Positions 21,771 through 33,450 of a stretch of 64,000 nucleotides of DNA are shown piece by piece. The notes below the pieces were generated by a model. That model worked only from the letters and a program-made list of their open reading frames with translations. It did not search any database and had not been told where the DNA came from. The stretch spans positions 696,245 through 760,244 of the forward strand of contig KN832873.1 of NCBI GenBank assembly GCA_000827325.1, read 5' to 3'. Source of the stretch: Oidiodendron maius Zn. Lineage: Eukaryota > Ascomycota > Leotiomycetes > Myxotrichaceae. Each line of letters starts with the position of its first letter. Position 1 is the first letter of the stretch. The position numbers and the translations under genes were made by a program.

Positions 21771-22717
21771 ATGGGCTTCCTCAGCAAGCTCGCGAGCCCT
21801 TTCATCAGCCTCTTCGTCTTCTCCTGGGACTTCTGGCTCTTCGTCTTCAACATCGTGACCCCCTCCCTCAAGCCCGGTCGGGTCGTGCCCGCACATGCCG
21901 CCGGGCACAATCTGACATGGCCCGAGTATGTGCCTCCGAAAGAAGGCGACTCCCGCTCCGCCTGCCCTATGCTCAATGCCATGGCGAATCATGGGATCCT
22001 GCCGCACGACGGGAAGAATATCTCCTTCAAAGAGCTCAACACCAAAGTCCGGCAGACGTTTAACTTTGCCCCTTCCTTCTGCTTCTTTGTTCCTAAGTTC
22101 GCTGCAGATTTCCTGAATCGTTCGTACTGGACGGGCCACTTCGATCTGGCGGAGCTGAATCTGCATAATGCGATCGAGCATGATGCTAGTCTCACGCGCC
22201 AGGATGCGGCCCTCGTCCCGGACCAAGGGAAACCCGACTTGGACCTGGTGAATGATTTGCTGAAAGAGGCGACGGGGAAGATGCCCGATGGCTCTCCACG
22301 CCTGACCAGCTCGGATCTCTCACGCGCATTATCGAAGAGGCGAGTGCATGCGAGGAAGACGAATAAAGACTACACAGAGAGTCTCTTTCACAATGTCTTC
22401 GGCAGTTCCAAGTGCGTGCGCTCATTCCTACATTCATTTACACGATATGCTAATTTCGTAACCCCGCTAGCTCATCAACCATGCTCGCCCTCTTCGGCGG
22501 CGCTGTCTCCGACCTCACGCCCATGCTCACGGAAGAGCGATTTTCCGAGAATTGGGAACCACTTGTCCGCTCTCGATTTGGGCTTACCATGGCGAAGTTT
22601 AATGGGACTGTGCTCCCTGTCGAGATGGGTGTGAATACGAAGAAGATTGAGAAGTTGGAGGCGGAGGCGGCACAGGCGGGGAGCGCGAATGCGGCGCCAG
22701 AGACTACAGCAACTTAG
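21771..22717 (+). CDS. Haem haloperoxidase (chloroperoxidase/unspecific-peroxygenase family)
   Basis: These haem-thiolate enzymes use H2O2 to halogenate or oxygenate small molecules. There are two exons, 21771-22411 and 22471-22717 (intron 59 bp), 295 aa, which is in the family range. The Pro-Cys-Pro-type motif is SACPMLNAMANHGILPHDG, with the haem-ligand Cys at residue 65. The acid-base motif EHDASLTR (Glu136, His137, Asp138) follows at the normal distance. Residues about 10-30 are hydrophobic and may be a signal anchor. I chose the Met at 21771 because the codons upstream are low-quality and the MGFL start gives the leader directly. The C-terminus is Ala/Glu-rich. It is probably an extracellular or secretory-pathway peroxidase; the substrate is unknown. 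Confidence 0.87.
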
Positions 22718-23338
22718 GATCAGACTGGAGCGCAGCTTGTTTGCATTTTCTTCTGCTCACGACCTTACGATATTTTATATGTGGTCTGCTATGGTATACA
22801 ACGGAATGGAATGCAGTTCATTTATCTACATGCACTCGGGAGAAGTGCAAAAAATCAGGTTGAACTGAGAGGGGAGGAAGTGGACAAGGCAACGAAGGGT
22901 CTTTCAAAGCAACTTAGTACTAAATTTAGGATTTAATACGTTGATAGATGTGAGTGTTATATTTGGCTGTCATATTCTCGACATCATTGCCAAGGGAGGA
23001 CCAAAGGACGGGCCGTGTGTGTGAATGTCAGATGATATTGAGGCCGACGTGAGCTCAAGCCGCCATGGCCATGCTAAGAGGCAAGAACTTCATGGGGACT
23101 TGGGAATTGATGTTTCATGAGGATACGGAATTAATTTCACAGGCTGCTGCCTCTGGTTTTCATGTGAAAATTGCCGCAAGGATAAGGTCAACAGTTCATA
23201 GGGTCCCATGAGATCAATTTGGTCGCAACAAATGGAACTTAAAACGGCCAAGGTGGGTGACATTTGGTAGTCATTTTTCCTCCTTATACTTTCTTATTTC
23301 CCACTTCCTAGTGCCTTTCCATGCACCACAAGTTCTGT
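22718..23338. other. Intergenic between convergent genes
   Basis: About 620 bp between the 3' ends of the haloperoxidase and glutathione-transferase genes. No motif was recognised. Confidence 0.5.
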
Positions 23339-24180
23339 TTAAGATGATTTGCTGCAAAATACCCGTTGATAGCTCTCTCTACTCTCAATTCTATCCCACC
23401 AAGCTTTCAAGTGTAGCCGGGTCAGGAACATGGCACTGCTGTCCATTTCGACCAGTTTGCTCATGTACGGCATGTAGAAGATATCTACGACAGTAAACTC
23501 CTAGATAATTTCAATTCTCCTTAGTACCTGTTCTCATCCATATAACAAGACATGAGGAATGGGCACCAACCATTCCGGCCATGTAATCTTGCTGGCCCAA
23601 GATTTTGTTGATGGTGTCAAGTTTGGCAGCCAGTTGGGTCGTGAGAGAATCAATTAATAGTGGGTCACCCGCACTGATCGCGAATTGCCTGGTTCTCTGT
23701 TAGAAGATATCTATATGAATACATGTCCGCGCAAAGACTAACTGTTTAAATATCTTTTCAAAAACAAGTCGATTAGCGAAAGGATCAAACCCGGTTACTT
23801 CGATACTAGCAGCCTGCTCGAAACGCGCAACAGCTCTTAGATCAGTGGCATTCGGTACCAGCTGAGGGGCTCCATTTGAAAGCGCAGCAAGGTAACGACT
23901 AATTGCGCGGGATTCGTAGAGGACGAACTCGACGCCATCAGACCTGTCTACCAGGACGGGAATGGCGCCGAAAGGTTGTCGTTTGATGAATTCAGGTAGC
24001 TAGTTAGTTTAGTATGCAGTGTAATTCTCATAAGGTGTGAATTATATTACTCACCTTGTTCTCTCCTGCAAAAACGTCCGTATGGATGATTTCAAGATCG
24101 ATGCCTTTCTCAGCAGCAGTTACAAGAACCCGCTGGGGGCAAGGAAGCCTGGAATCGCTGTACAATTGGAGACTGGGCAT
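23339..24180 (-). CDS. Glutathione S-transferase
   Basis: Conjugates glutathione to electrophiles in the cytosol. Four short exons on the minus strand splice in frame: 24055-24180, 23743-23999, 23571-23688 and 23339-23500 (introns 55, 54 and 70 bp), 220 aa, the normal GST length. The N-terminal thioredoxin fold has LYSDSRLPCPQRVL, QPFGAIPVL and the glutathione-binding YESRAISRYLA. The C-terminal helical domain has KILGQQDYMAG then EFTVVDIFYMPYM, with an N-capping-box-like region. It is closest in style to the fungal phi/EF1B-gamma-like GSTs. Small exons hide it from simple open-frame scans. Acceptor choice at exon 3 (23688) was made because it alone keeps the frame. Confidence 0.82.
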
Positions 24181-24798
24181 TTTCCCCTAAAGATATCTAT
24201 TGAGTATAATTTTCCTTGTTGGTTTTCCAGAGGAGTGGAATTGGAAAGTAACGCGCAAACCTGTGTTTGCCTTCAAGCGAACAGGCAGACAATGCCGCGT
24301 CTTGATTAAACTGAGACCGAGCCCTCCACCCCGCCCTCCCCCACATAACTTCCACCTCCAACATATGGAATATAATGATGCTCGGCAGATAGAAGCAGGC
24401 GGATTGAGCTGTCTCAATATGATTGGATCGAATCCATGTGCAAATATAAAATGTCGATGACAATCAATTTGGGTTGTGAACCAGTTATAAATTTATTCGG
24501 CTCAGTCAGCGCGTTTTCTTACCCGATTGTCAAGCATTGGAGTGGATTCAGAACCAAGTCTCTTAAAATAAGAGTATGGGTCCATACTATATTTCGTACT
24601 ACTCACTCAATCATTCACTAGCGAACCTTTAGATTTCAACAATAAATATATGGAAGGCTACGCTGCATGGTGCAGCCGGCGAGCTAGCTGAATAGATTCT
24701 GGCACTAGAAGTTTAATGATAGAAAACTAGGAGGACGGACAATTTCTCTTCTTGGAAAATAAAATATGCTTAGAAAGCATGAAGGTATAGTTGCAGTA
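24181..24798. other. Intergenic, no gene seen
   Basis: Promoter side of the transferase gene and 3' side of the 2EXR gene. No recognisable motif. Confidence 0.45.
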
Positions 24799-25708
24799 TT
24801 AGCCAAAAAAGTCCATCCCTGGAGGCTCATAATAGCTTGGATCTTTTGGCAGGGCCTTCATCTTCCTCCCTTCAATAATTCTCATTTCTATCATAGGCTG
24901 AAAAGTTTTCGCCCTCCATTCTTCTTCATTGGCCTTCATATCTTTTGCTACATAATCTTGCATCTGGGTCTGGTATTTCATGACGACATGACACCAACTC
25001 TTGTGAGTCTCGAACTCGGTCTGTTCTGTTGAGTCCGCTTCGACCAGATACCAGGAGACACCGGGGTCCAAGACGTCCTCATGCCAGTCCCTGCCACGAC
25101 AGATGAGGTACATATTTGTGATCTCGTTGGATAATCGTAGAAGATCAATGCTTTGGACAGTTAGCAAAGCGGCGAAATTAGAACAAGGCAAAATACCAGT
25201 GTTCAGGCTTATCTGTCTGCCAAATATCAATATCCAGCGCCACTGTCTCAAATCCATCCCACAAACCCCTCTTCCTCATGTCAGCAACTTGTTCCATAGC
25301 TTCTTTGCTTCGCCATCTCTTAACCTCCACGTAAGGTGTGTCGGTCTTCATGTTCCAGAATGCCTTAAATTTCTCAGTTAGGTGTCGCAACGCCTCGCCC
25401 CTCGATTCGTGACACACAGAAAGGGCCACTGGGTGTGTCCCGCCGTAAGAATTCGGAGAAGTGACATATTCCCTGGGTGTGGTCAATTCCCCGGTTGTTT
25501 TAACAGGTGACACAAGGAGAACACGGGGTGGAGGAAGAGTAAGCTCCCAAATTCGATTGCGGAGCTCCGGAAGGAGATCTGGGAAGAGGTGGAAATCTTT
25601 ATTAAATGGTTCTATGTCCTGTTGGCCTAGCTTTTCATCCTTGTCCGAGGGTGTGAATTTGGCAAAACTCGCTATGAAATCGAGTTCTTTTTGACTAGGG
25701 GTAGCCAT
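24799..25708 (-). CDS. 2EXR-domain protein
   Basis: Two exons, 25197-25708 and 24799-25150 (intron 46 bp with GCTAAC branch site), give 287 aa. The 2EXR signature [26 protein letters not shown]-type segment begins near residue 40, followed by [16 protein letters not shown], the second landmark of this large fungal family. The function of 2EXR proteins is not established. The C-terminal half is charged ([25 protein letters not shown]). The gene is probably a single-copy accessory gene with no operon-like partner. Confidence 0.8.
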
Positions 25709-26826
25709 GTTGGGATATTGGACGAAATTTGAGAAAGGAACAGAAAGGAAATAAGTAATTGAAAGTGGGCTGTGCCGCTTGGCATGGCAGATCGAAAGGC
25801 TGAGAGGGGTAAATGTTTCTGCCTGCGAGGCTCCAGCGGCAAAATTGCAGTAATAGACAAGGGCTGATATTTGCCGGCTTATAAAGACAAATCCAGAAGT
25901 TCAGCTCCGTGGTCGTGTGGGAAAACAGTAAAATCAATTCTTTAGTATCAGAGTTGGTGTATTTAATACACTCGGCTCTGAGAGCACTGAAGGGAGTGCT
26001 ACTTTGCTAAGTGGATCGTAGTATGCCTACCCTGGACCGAAGCCAAAAGAATAATGCTGAAATGACGCCTGCCCTGCAGAAGAGAATCGTATGTCAGCCA
26101 TGTTGTTGGCGGCGATATTCAGTCTAACTAATAATGTCTCGTCTTGACCTCCACACTTGGGCTTCCCTATTGTGACAAGCCAGTCTACTGGTGGTTTGAA
26201 GACGAGTTCGTATTGATCGAGTCTTTCCTATAGACTAGAGATTGTTGTAAATAATCTAGAATTCTAGGGAGAACTCTGTCATATCGCGGCTCCTTTTAAC
26301 CAAACCCCTCGGTACGTCCTGTAATTTCACTCAGTTCTTGGACAAACCATTGATGACGTTTGACGAATATGTAGCACAGAACAGCGTGATTGCCGCTATG
26401 AAATCGAGGCATGGTTAATGTACAGAGAAGTTGTAGGGCATTTTAGTTGATCTGGACAGGCATCACGCCTGATCAGATATGATCTTGTTCGGTCTCTGGC
26501 ATAGAGATGTTTTAAGAAAGACGACAATAAGATTATCGTCTTAATCCTATCATATTTCAAATGTCATTATTATGATTTGAAGACAGGATGTTGTATATTA
26601 CTACGCTCCAATCTTGACGCGGAGTTCAATGGCCCGCCTGACGCGGTGCCGTCAAACAGGCTAGAAAGCTGGCAGGTTACCCAGCCCAAAAAGAGGTGGT
26701 GTGCCGGGCTCCAGCATATAGATGTGTTCACGAAGTCTAATTTATTTATTTTATCTTCTCGCTCCATTTAAAATGCCGGCTATTTGTCTACATTTTTGTA
26801 TATGGCTCTAATTTCCTGAGCATAGT
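25709..26826. other. Intergenic, no gene seen
   Basis: About 1.1 kb upstream of the 2EXR gene and downstream of the crotonase-like gene. No recognisable motif on either strand. Confidence 0.45.
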
Positions 26827-27768
26827 CTATTGATACAGCTGGATGAGTGTATCATCCAAACCCAGTTCAAAAGGGCTTCTCGTTTGGTTCTGCGACAGGA
26901 CCAAAAACTTTTGAATCAATGCCTGACCCTCGGATGATGCACCTAAGGTCAAGACTGCTTCCAAATCCTGGGCCAAAGCTGCTGGACTTGGATTATTAGC
27001 ATTCAGTCCAACTTTTGTAGCATTAATTCCACCAAGCGGAAATAGTGCAATCCGTTGGGCAATGGTGTTAACGGCTGCCGTCAAGTCCGCAGCATTATCG
27101 TAGTAACGATTTACCCAACCAAGAGACGCGGCGGTAGGCCCGTCGACATTGTTGCCGGTGAGAAGATACTCAGCCGCGCGGCCTCTGTTTATGAGCCTGT
27201 CAAGGAACTGCAGCCCACCCACGCCATGGAGTTGGCCGAGACCGATTTCCAGGGACCCCAAGCGCGTCTGTGGGCCGGCGAAACGCATGTCCATCTGCAC
27301 CAGAAGCTCATCACCAGCACCAAATGCCTGACCATTAACCTGGCCGATGAATATGGTTGATGTGATGTTCTGCAGCAGGCTTGTGCAAGCAATGTAGAGG
27401 TTAGCTGTGGCGGCCTTCTCTGCCGTTGCGGGCGGCAGCAGGGTAGAAAAATCGAAGTGTGCAATGTAGAATTCAGGATCGGCGCTATCGAAAATAACAA
27501 CCTTGGGTGGTGGAGTTGGCGAGTTCCCCGGAATAAGCGTTTCCAGAAAGTTGTACATATCAGTAGCCAGCCTAAAATCGAAGAGATTAATAGGAGGATT
27601 CGAGATAGTTGCGCGCGTAACATTGCCAGCATTATGGAATGTAATTGTGCCGTATCCTGATCGATGCGAAAGAGATGCACCAGTTGCAGCTGCCTCCATG
27701 ATTGCATTTGAAGATGCTAATGAACTGGAGAGGGCCGCAGAGGCCATCATTGCTGTGTTGAACTTCAT
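26827..27768 (-). CDS. Secreted crotonase-fold (enoyl-CoA hydratase/isomerase-like) protein
   Basis: A single 313-codon exon. Residues 1-22 (KFNTAMMASAALSSSLASS) look like a signal peptide. From about residue 40 the sequence follows the crotonase superfamily: VTRATISNPPINLFD, VVIFDSADPEFYIAHFD (first oxyanion-hole segment), IGQVNGQAFGAGDELLVQMD (second), RFAGPQTRLGSLEIGLG, then AAEYLLTGNNVDGPTAASLGWV. Four N-glycosylation sequons (NVT, NIT, NAT, NQT) agree with passage through the secretory pathway. Typical family members act on CoA esters in mitochondria or peroxisomes, so an exported one probably does something else; that is inference. Confidence 0.85.
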   Translation of the reverse strand: MKFNTAMMASAALSSSLASSNAIMEAAATGASLSHRSGYGTITFHNAGNVTRATISNPPINLFDFRLATDMYNFLETLIPGNSPTPPPKVVIFDSADPEFYIAHFDFSTLLPPATAEKAATANLYIACTSLLQNITSTIFIGQVNGQAFGAGDELLVQMDMRFAGPQTRLGSLEIGLGQLHGVGGLQFLDRLINRGRAAEYLLTGNNVDGPTAASLGWVNRYYDNAADLTAAVNTIAQRIALFPLGGINATKVGLNANNPSPAALAQDLEAVLTLGASSEGQALIQKFLVLSQNQTRSPFELGLDDTLIQLYQ

Positions 27769-29017
27769 TGCAAGTCTTGACCTGAGAGTAGAGTCAGAGT
27801 GTGGTAAGGATTGCAGATGGGCAGGCGAATATCACGGAACACGGCGATATTTAATATGCTACTTGCAAGATATTAATACTCGAGATATATATCCACAAAT
27901 ACAAGTGCATGAGATCCTACATCGGTATTGAAATAGCATTGTCTTTTCTAGGCAATTTGGGTTATAGGCTACTGTAGTTTGAATTGATTATCGGATAAGC
28001 ACTAACCACTTCACGTCCTGGTCTTAATTGCGGATACTGCCGCTTGACATTAGCATGTACATTCCATGACACTTTCGTGGAGGATCCAGGGGCTCCGTAT
28101 ATGCAGCTTGATTATCTGAGATGGAGAGATTGTGATCAGTAATCACTATAGTAGAATGTTGAAAGGATTGACGGTGGCAATGATGGTGGCACGAAATGAG
28201 ATGTAAAATTCAACCGTCCGCTTTTGGAATAGGAGGAAGATGCAATAGAACCCTAATTAGACGCATGAAGCATGGCCTGAGGGCAAGGATTATCGTGGTG
28301 CTGCCAGGGCGGAGTTATGGCGGAAGATGTGCATATTTGAGCTCTAATGAGGCGACAGCAGCGTCAGCAGTTAGTGCATGGTTTATACAGCAGGGTTAAA
28401 TCATATCGACGGCCACGTGCGGATAATGCAGAGCAGGCGAAATATACGTAGAGCAAGCACTATCTGCGGAGTGTGGTTCGGATGAATCAACTAATCCCTC
28501 CCAGTTGAGTGTGGAATGGTGCTGTGAAACGGCTGCATCCATTTTCGGAGAGCTTCTAGAACTTTCGATGAAACTAACAGCATACTGGGTACATCTATTG
28601 GTATAGTAGAGGGCAACAAAGCTGATATGATTTGGATAGGAAGCCCTCTGATTGTAATATGTTGCACTGAGGGGTTCTTCATCTGATTTCACTTCTAGGT
28701 AGAATGTTCTGCCAGAAGGCGGTGTGGTGAATAATTTCTATTCAGCAGAATATCACACCGCCTTGAGTATCACCGAAACAGCTATCGCGGGCCGCTCCAC
28801 ATTTAGGCGGCCGCCGATGGCATTTACGACGAGCTTCTTGTTGGGCTATCTGATGTCCACGAGGATCAAAATCAGAATGCTAATGAAGAGATACTGCCGA
28901 TGTGCCGTGCTCGCACTGTAGTTCTCCATCGTACTGCAGGGGCATACAGGACTAGACGCTTCTAATTTAGACAGAAACGGGGTGATTGTACAGCTGATCA
29001 CAGCCTGGTTGAGAGAC
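27769..29017. other. Intergenic, no gene seen
   Basis: About 1.25 kb between divergent genes (crotonase-like on minus, NACHT NLR on plus), so it should hold both promoters. A short inverted pair, GGCGGTGTGGTGA and TCACACCGCC, lies near 28718-28762. Confidence 0.45.
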
Positions 29018-32000
29018 ATGGACCCGCTATCGGCCTTATCCCTTGCTGGTAATATTCTAAGGTTTGCACAATATGTTTTCAAGCTCATAAGCTGTACTGA
29101 AAGAATCCATCTCTCGCCGTCTGGTGAATCTAGCGACGAACAGCATATTGAGGGGATACAGGGGAGGCTTCTCGGCTTCAGTGCCTTCCTGAAACGGACC
29201 CCTATGAGCAAAGATGAGGCCTGTGCCATATATGGAACGTCGAAGCACTCTGTTTCACTAGAAAGGCTCGGAGAAAAATGTCAGGGACATTGCGAGCAAC
29301 TGCTGAACATCATTCACAAGCTGCAGGCGGAACACGGCACAAATCCAAGATGGTGGACGAGTTTTGAACAGGCTTTGTATGAGATTTGGAAAATGGAAGA
29401 CATTGAAGTCTTCAAGGGCCGGATTCATGAATGCAACACAGAGATAGTCATACATCTCTGTATTATCTCGAGGTAGTTAAATGCAGAATCAAATCCCCCT
29501 AGCAGTTTTGCTTACTCTGACGCACGCCAGTGAGAACGCAGAAAGCTCGACTACTCATTTGCGGCAATTGATATCCGAGACAAATATAACACGCTCTGAG
29601 AGAATGAAGCAATTTGACCAACTTGATGAGCAAATGGGTGAAATAAGTGATCAAATAAGGCGGATCACAAAGGCGGTTATGAAGCCCGATGCGTCTGGCA
29701 TCACTCGAATGTTCAACAATGATGAGATACAAATTTTGACAGATAATTTGTCAGAACTGTCACTAATGGAACGAAAACTCGCCGATGAAGAGAGAATTCT
29801 TTCCAGTTTGAACTTTGACCAAAGACCTGTTAGGCACGACGCCATAACAGTAGCCTCTGCTCAAACTTTCGAATGGATACTTTCCAGAGATGCGAGTGGG
29901 CATGACAATGACCCACACAGCTTTATTAAGTGGCTTGAGTCTGGTGAAGGAATTTACTGGGTCTCTGGAAAACCTGGCTCGGGCAAATCAACGCTTATGA
30001 AATTTATTATCGGCCACCCTCACACGACGACTTACCTTTCTACTTGGTCTGGATCTACTCATATGGTACTGGCCAGTCATTTCTTCTGGAGTGCAGGGTC
30101 GCCAATTCAGAGATCACGCGAAGGTCTTCTTCGAACCCTGCTTTATGATATTCTAGCTCAGATTCCCGGGTTAATCCCGACGGTTTGCAATAAAAGATGG
30201 GCAGAAGTTGAGTCGAGGCGCTTGATAAGGACGTCATGGTCTCTAGAGGAATTGCAAACATCATTACGGACGCTAGCTGCTCAGAAAACATTCCCTGTTA
30301 GATTCTGTTTCTTTATCGACGGACTTGATGAATTTGCAGGGGACTCTTTTGATATCTGCCAAACGCTGGTAGATCTCTGTACCTCAAAGTATATCAAGAT
30401 GTGTATATCGAGCCGACCTTGGGATGTATTCGAATCCTATCTGGGCAATATGCCGGAGAAGAAAATGTATATTCACGATCTCACTAAGGGCGACATTCGA
30501 AGTTACGTAAAGTCTGAGCTAAGAATTTACTCATCGAGTTTGAGTTCTGTTTCTGCCGCTGAAGATGACCGACTAGCAGCTTTGATAAACGAGATTACGA
30601 ATCGGGCCCAAGGTGTCTTTCTTTGGGTCTTTCTGGTCACCAGACTCCTTCGCGAGGGGTTCAAAAACAATGATAGTTTAGCAAACCTTCAGGGCAGGCT
30701 GGACAGTATTCCTACTGACCTTGAGCAGTTCTTCAAACTTGTCTTAGAGTCTGTGGAGCCCGTTTATCGCGAAAAACAAGCAGGAACCTTGCAAATCGCT
30801 TTGACAGCCCGTGGCTCCCTTCGCTCAGAAATTTACAGCTTCTGCGACTTAGAATACGTTAAAGAAAGCTATGCCCTGGACCATGCTGTACGCGTCCTTA
30901 ACAAGGATGAACATAGTAGACTCTATGGGTCGCTTCCAAAACGCTTGAATGCAAGATGCAAAGGTCTGCTCGAAATACGGAATGGCAACGTCGAATTTCT
31001 GCACCGAACTGTGAGAGACTTTCTGCGCACGGGAGAAATGACCGAATTTCTAAGTCGCAGAACAAATCCCAATTTCAATGCGAATCTGTCGATACTAAGG
31101 GCCCATATAGCGTGGCTTAAGAGCAGTCAATTCGCTGGGGATTATCGTTATGTTGGGCAGGAAGGCAGTCTTTCATTCATCTCGAGACTAGGCCAGATGT
31201 TAGACTATGCTCATGCAGCTGACATGCAAGATGAGCAGTGTCAAAAGCTGACACACAAGTTACTGGATGACCTGGAGGTCTCAATCCAACTCATGGTCCT
31301 TCGTCGTCAGATCTTACCTGCAAGAATGGACCAAGAAAATCCAGACAACTCAAATATGACTACCGGAGTGGTAGCACTATTCCGGCAAGCACTGATAGAG
31401 AAGGACCTCGCGCAGTACATCTCAACCAAGATCTCTGATGACCCGTTCTACTTCGATGAAATCGAAACTGACCCATTAGTTGTTGCACTGCAGACATTCG
31501 TTGTTAGGAACGACACGTGCCCCAGCATGTTTGGGAAAGACGCTGACGAGGGATCAATGATTTCAACAGGATCACTTCGAACGCTGCAATTACTTTTGCA
31601 GCACGGCAAAAATCCAAATCAGCTTGTCAAGTTGAGGCCTTCATATATGGTCGTTACTCCATGGTCGTATCTCATTTCACTAGCTGCGCCATGGCATTTA
31701 TATGAAACATTTGATGAACCTCTTGATAAGGAATATGAGGACCGATTTATCCATTCCTTAACTTCTGGGGTATTCTCTATGCTCCTACGCCACGGTGCTG
31801 ATCCAAACGTCAAGCTTCCGAATTGGCAGCCCGAGAGGTTAGAGGTGGTCCTATCAACCCTCAACCCATATGAATTGGACTACCTTAAAAAGACGGACGT
31901 CAACGGTATACAGAGAGTATTCTACGTTAAAAATGGCTCGATCCGTGACGGTTACCGTAAGGAAGAGGTCGAATACTCTATTCCAACAGTGCCGGTTGTT

Positions 32001-32453
32001 TGGATATTTTTGGGACTTAAGTGCGTGAGTCTTTGGCAGCACGCTGAGGATTACTTGCGAGACCTAAAGGTAATGATTATGACTGGAGCCGACTTCAGCG
32101 GACTAAAGTCTTTTGACTTTTTGAAGGAAAGAAATTATGACACGCCGATCGACACCGCCAACACTAGCGACCTAGTGTTGTCTGAGCTCGCTCTGGAGAA
32201 AATGAAGCGCAGGGAGAAACGGAGAATAGCAAGACAAAGTTCGCGATGGGAAATTCTGTGCCAAGCAATACAAGCTGACAATGATATTGGGGAACGAATG
32301 TTTCAGGCTCAGATTATTGCTCAACTCAAAAGAGCAGATGAACACAAGACTCTACCATGGCAAGTACTGGAACCAATTATAGAGAAAGCTTTCCCTCCAA
32401 GCATGAGAGATATAGCTCTTCGAGGCATTCATGAAAGTAAAAAGGACAGCTAG
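29018..32453 (+). pseudogene. NACHT-domain NLR with a frame break near the N-terminus
   Basis: This STAND NTPase has the layout of fungal incompatibility-type NLRs. The first frame (29018-29476) begins MDPLSALSLAGNILRFAQYV, the usual N-terminal helical domain, and ends HLCIISR-stop. The second frame (29481-32453, 990 codons) starts one base out of phase. It carries a coiled segment, then Walker A WVSGKPGSGKST, Walker B FCFFIDGLDEF, sensor CISSRPW, FLHRTVRDFLRTGEM at the end of the NACHT/DUF7791-like region, and two ankyrin-like phrases (LLQHGKNPNQL, LLRHGADPNVKL). No intron of normal size bridges the two frames while keeping the conserved helix, so I call a +1 frameshift. A very short or non-canonical intron, or an assembly error, is possible. 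From 29481 onwards the frame is clean. Confidence 0.8.
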
Positions 32454-32838
32454 TGTCAAATTATTTATTATTAACTTACCACTAATAAAACCCGTCGATT
32501 TGGCGAGCCCCTAACATCTTAGGTTCAGCGTTGCAGTGGAGGTCAAAAGAATGAATTCTCTAATTAAATTGATAAATATTCTGTATGCCCTGAAATAAGG
32601 CATTACTATTAAGTCTAAAATACTATGCAATGCATTCCCTCTCTCAAAATAGCCATTTCAAAAGCGGACGTAAGAGGCAACGGACGCTTGGAGACATCAA
32701 CTATCGACGGTCTAACGACGTAAATTTATAATGCAGAGTTTCCTAATGTTTATAGATATGCTGTTGCACCCAAAGCAGTGCAGCATAATCCTACAGATAC
32801 CAGGTAAATAGCCGGCATGTGGCTCTCCCGACGGCAAT
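32454..32838. other. Intergenic between convergent genes
   Basis: AT-rich 385-bp spacer. Nothing recognised. Confidence 0.5.
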
Positions 32839-33450
32839 CTAAACACCAGACGCAGCAACACCTGCAGCAGAAGTTGCAGAAACATATCCCGTCAGCCGCT
32901 GCTGTGCCATTGCGAGGGCAGTCAAGACAATTTCATCCCTCTCAGGACCTTCATTCATGACGTTCTTGTCCGCTAGTTCGATGATCCCAGCTTTCGTCAT
33001 GCTCCACGAGGCAAAGGAGGTTCGCGCAACAGGAAGTGCCTTCTCGTCCAGACAGACGATGTTGAGATCGAATTGTCTCTTCTCTCCCTTCCATGTCATC
33101 TTCTCGCCATTCCGTGTGGGCGAGGCGTAGGTATATCCATCTTTCCACATTCCGCGAGAGGTAAGATCGAAATCCTGACCGTGCAGACGGATGGTGATGC
33201 GTGATGAAAGAGAATGGAAACTCGCGTCGCCCGTGGGATCAGTCGCTGGGTTCTCATTCTCGAGAACTGAATGCATGATGAGTTGTGGTTTTCGCATGTG
33301 ACATGCTAGCCGGTACAAAACGGTCTTCGTGTTCGCGTCGAGGATTGTGGCATTGCGCCATTTCCAGTTGTCGAATTGGACGATGAGACTACGAGTTTGA
33401 CCGCCATCGAACTCAGATTGAAAAAGCTCTTCCATGCTTGTGGTTGCCAT
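32839..33450 (-). CDS. Conserved-looking hypothetical protein, 203 aa
   Basis: A single exon with a good coding appearance and a plausible start (MATTSMEELFQSEF). I do not recognise a named family. The pattern is alternating beta-strand-like segments: RSLIVQFDNWKWRNATILD, VLYRLACHMRKPQLIMHS, SSRITIRLHGQDFDLTSRG, KRQFDLNIVCLDEKALPVARTSFASWSMTKAGIIEL. A short helical end follows (RDEIVLTALAMAQQRL). The layout recalls the small beta-barrel of tubby/LURP-one-like proteins, but that is only a resemblance in pattern. There is no signal peptide, so a cytosolic role is likely. Confidence 0.65.
   Translation of the reverse strand: MATTSMEELFQSEFDGGQTRSLIVQFDNWKWRNATILDANTKTVLYRLACHMRKPQLIMHSVLENENPATDPTGDASFHSLSSRITIRLHGQDFDLTSRGMWKDGYTYASPTRNGEKMTWKGEKRQFDLNIVCLDEKALPVARTSFASWSMTKAGIIELADKNVMNEGPERDEIVLTALAMAQQRLTGYVSATSAAGVAASGV

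Noticed and set aside
21744-22437. Minus-strand frames (up to 160 codons) over the haloperoxidase gene
   Set aside because: Antisense to a gene with clear haem-ligand and acid-base motifs; their Arg/Glu-rich content mirrors the GC-rich coding strand.
21771-27768. A secondary-metabolite cluster made by the haloperoxidase, glutathione transferase and neighbours
   Set aside because: No backbone enzyme, P450, transporter or cluster regulator is present in the window, so the grouping may be chance.
27189-27931. Alternative frames (142-172 codons) on both strands over the crotonase-like gene
   Set aside because: No motifs; the 313-codon minus frame explains the region fully.
29474-29494. A tiny intron (GTAGTTAAATGCAG) joining the two NACHT frames
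   Set aside because: At 14 bases it is below the size of any normal spliceosomal intron, and removing it does not restore the frame.
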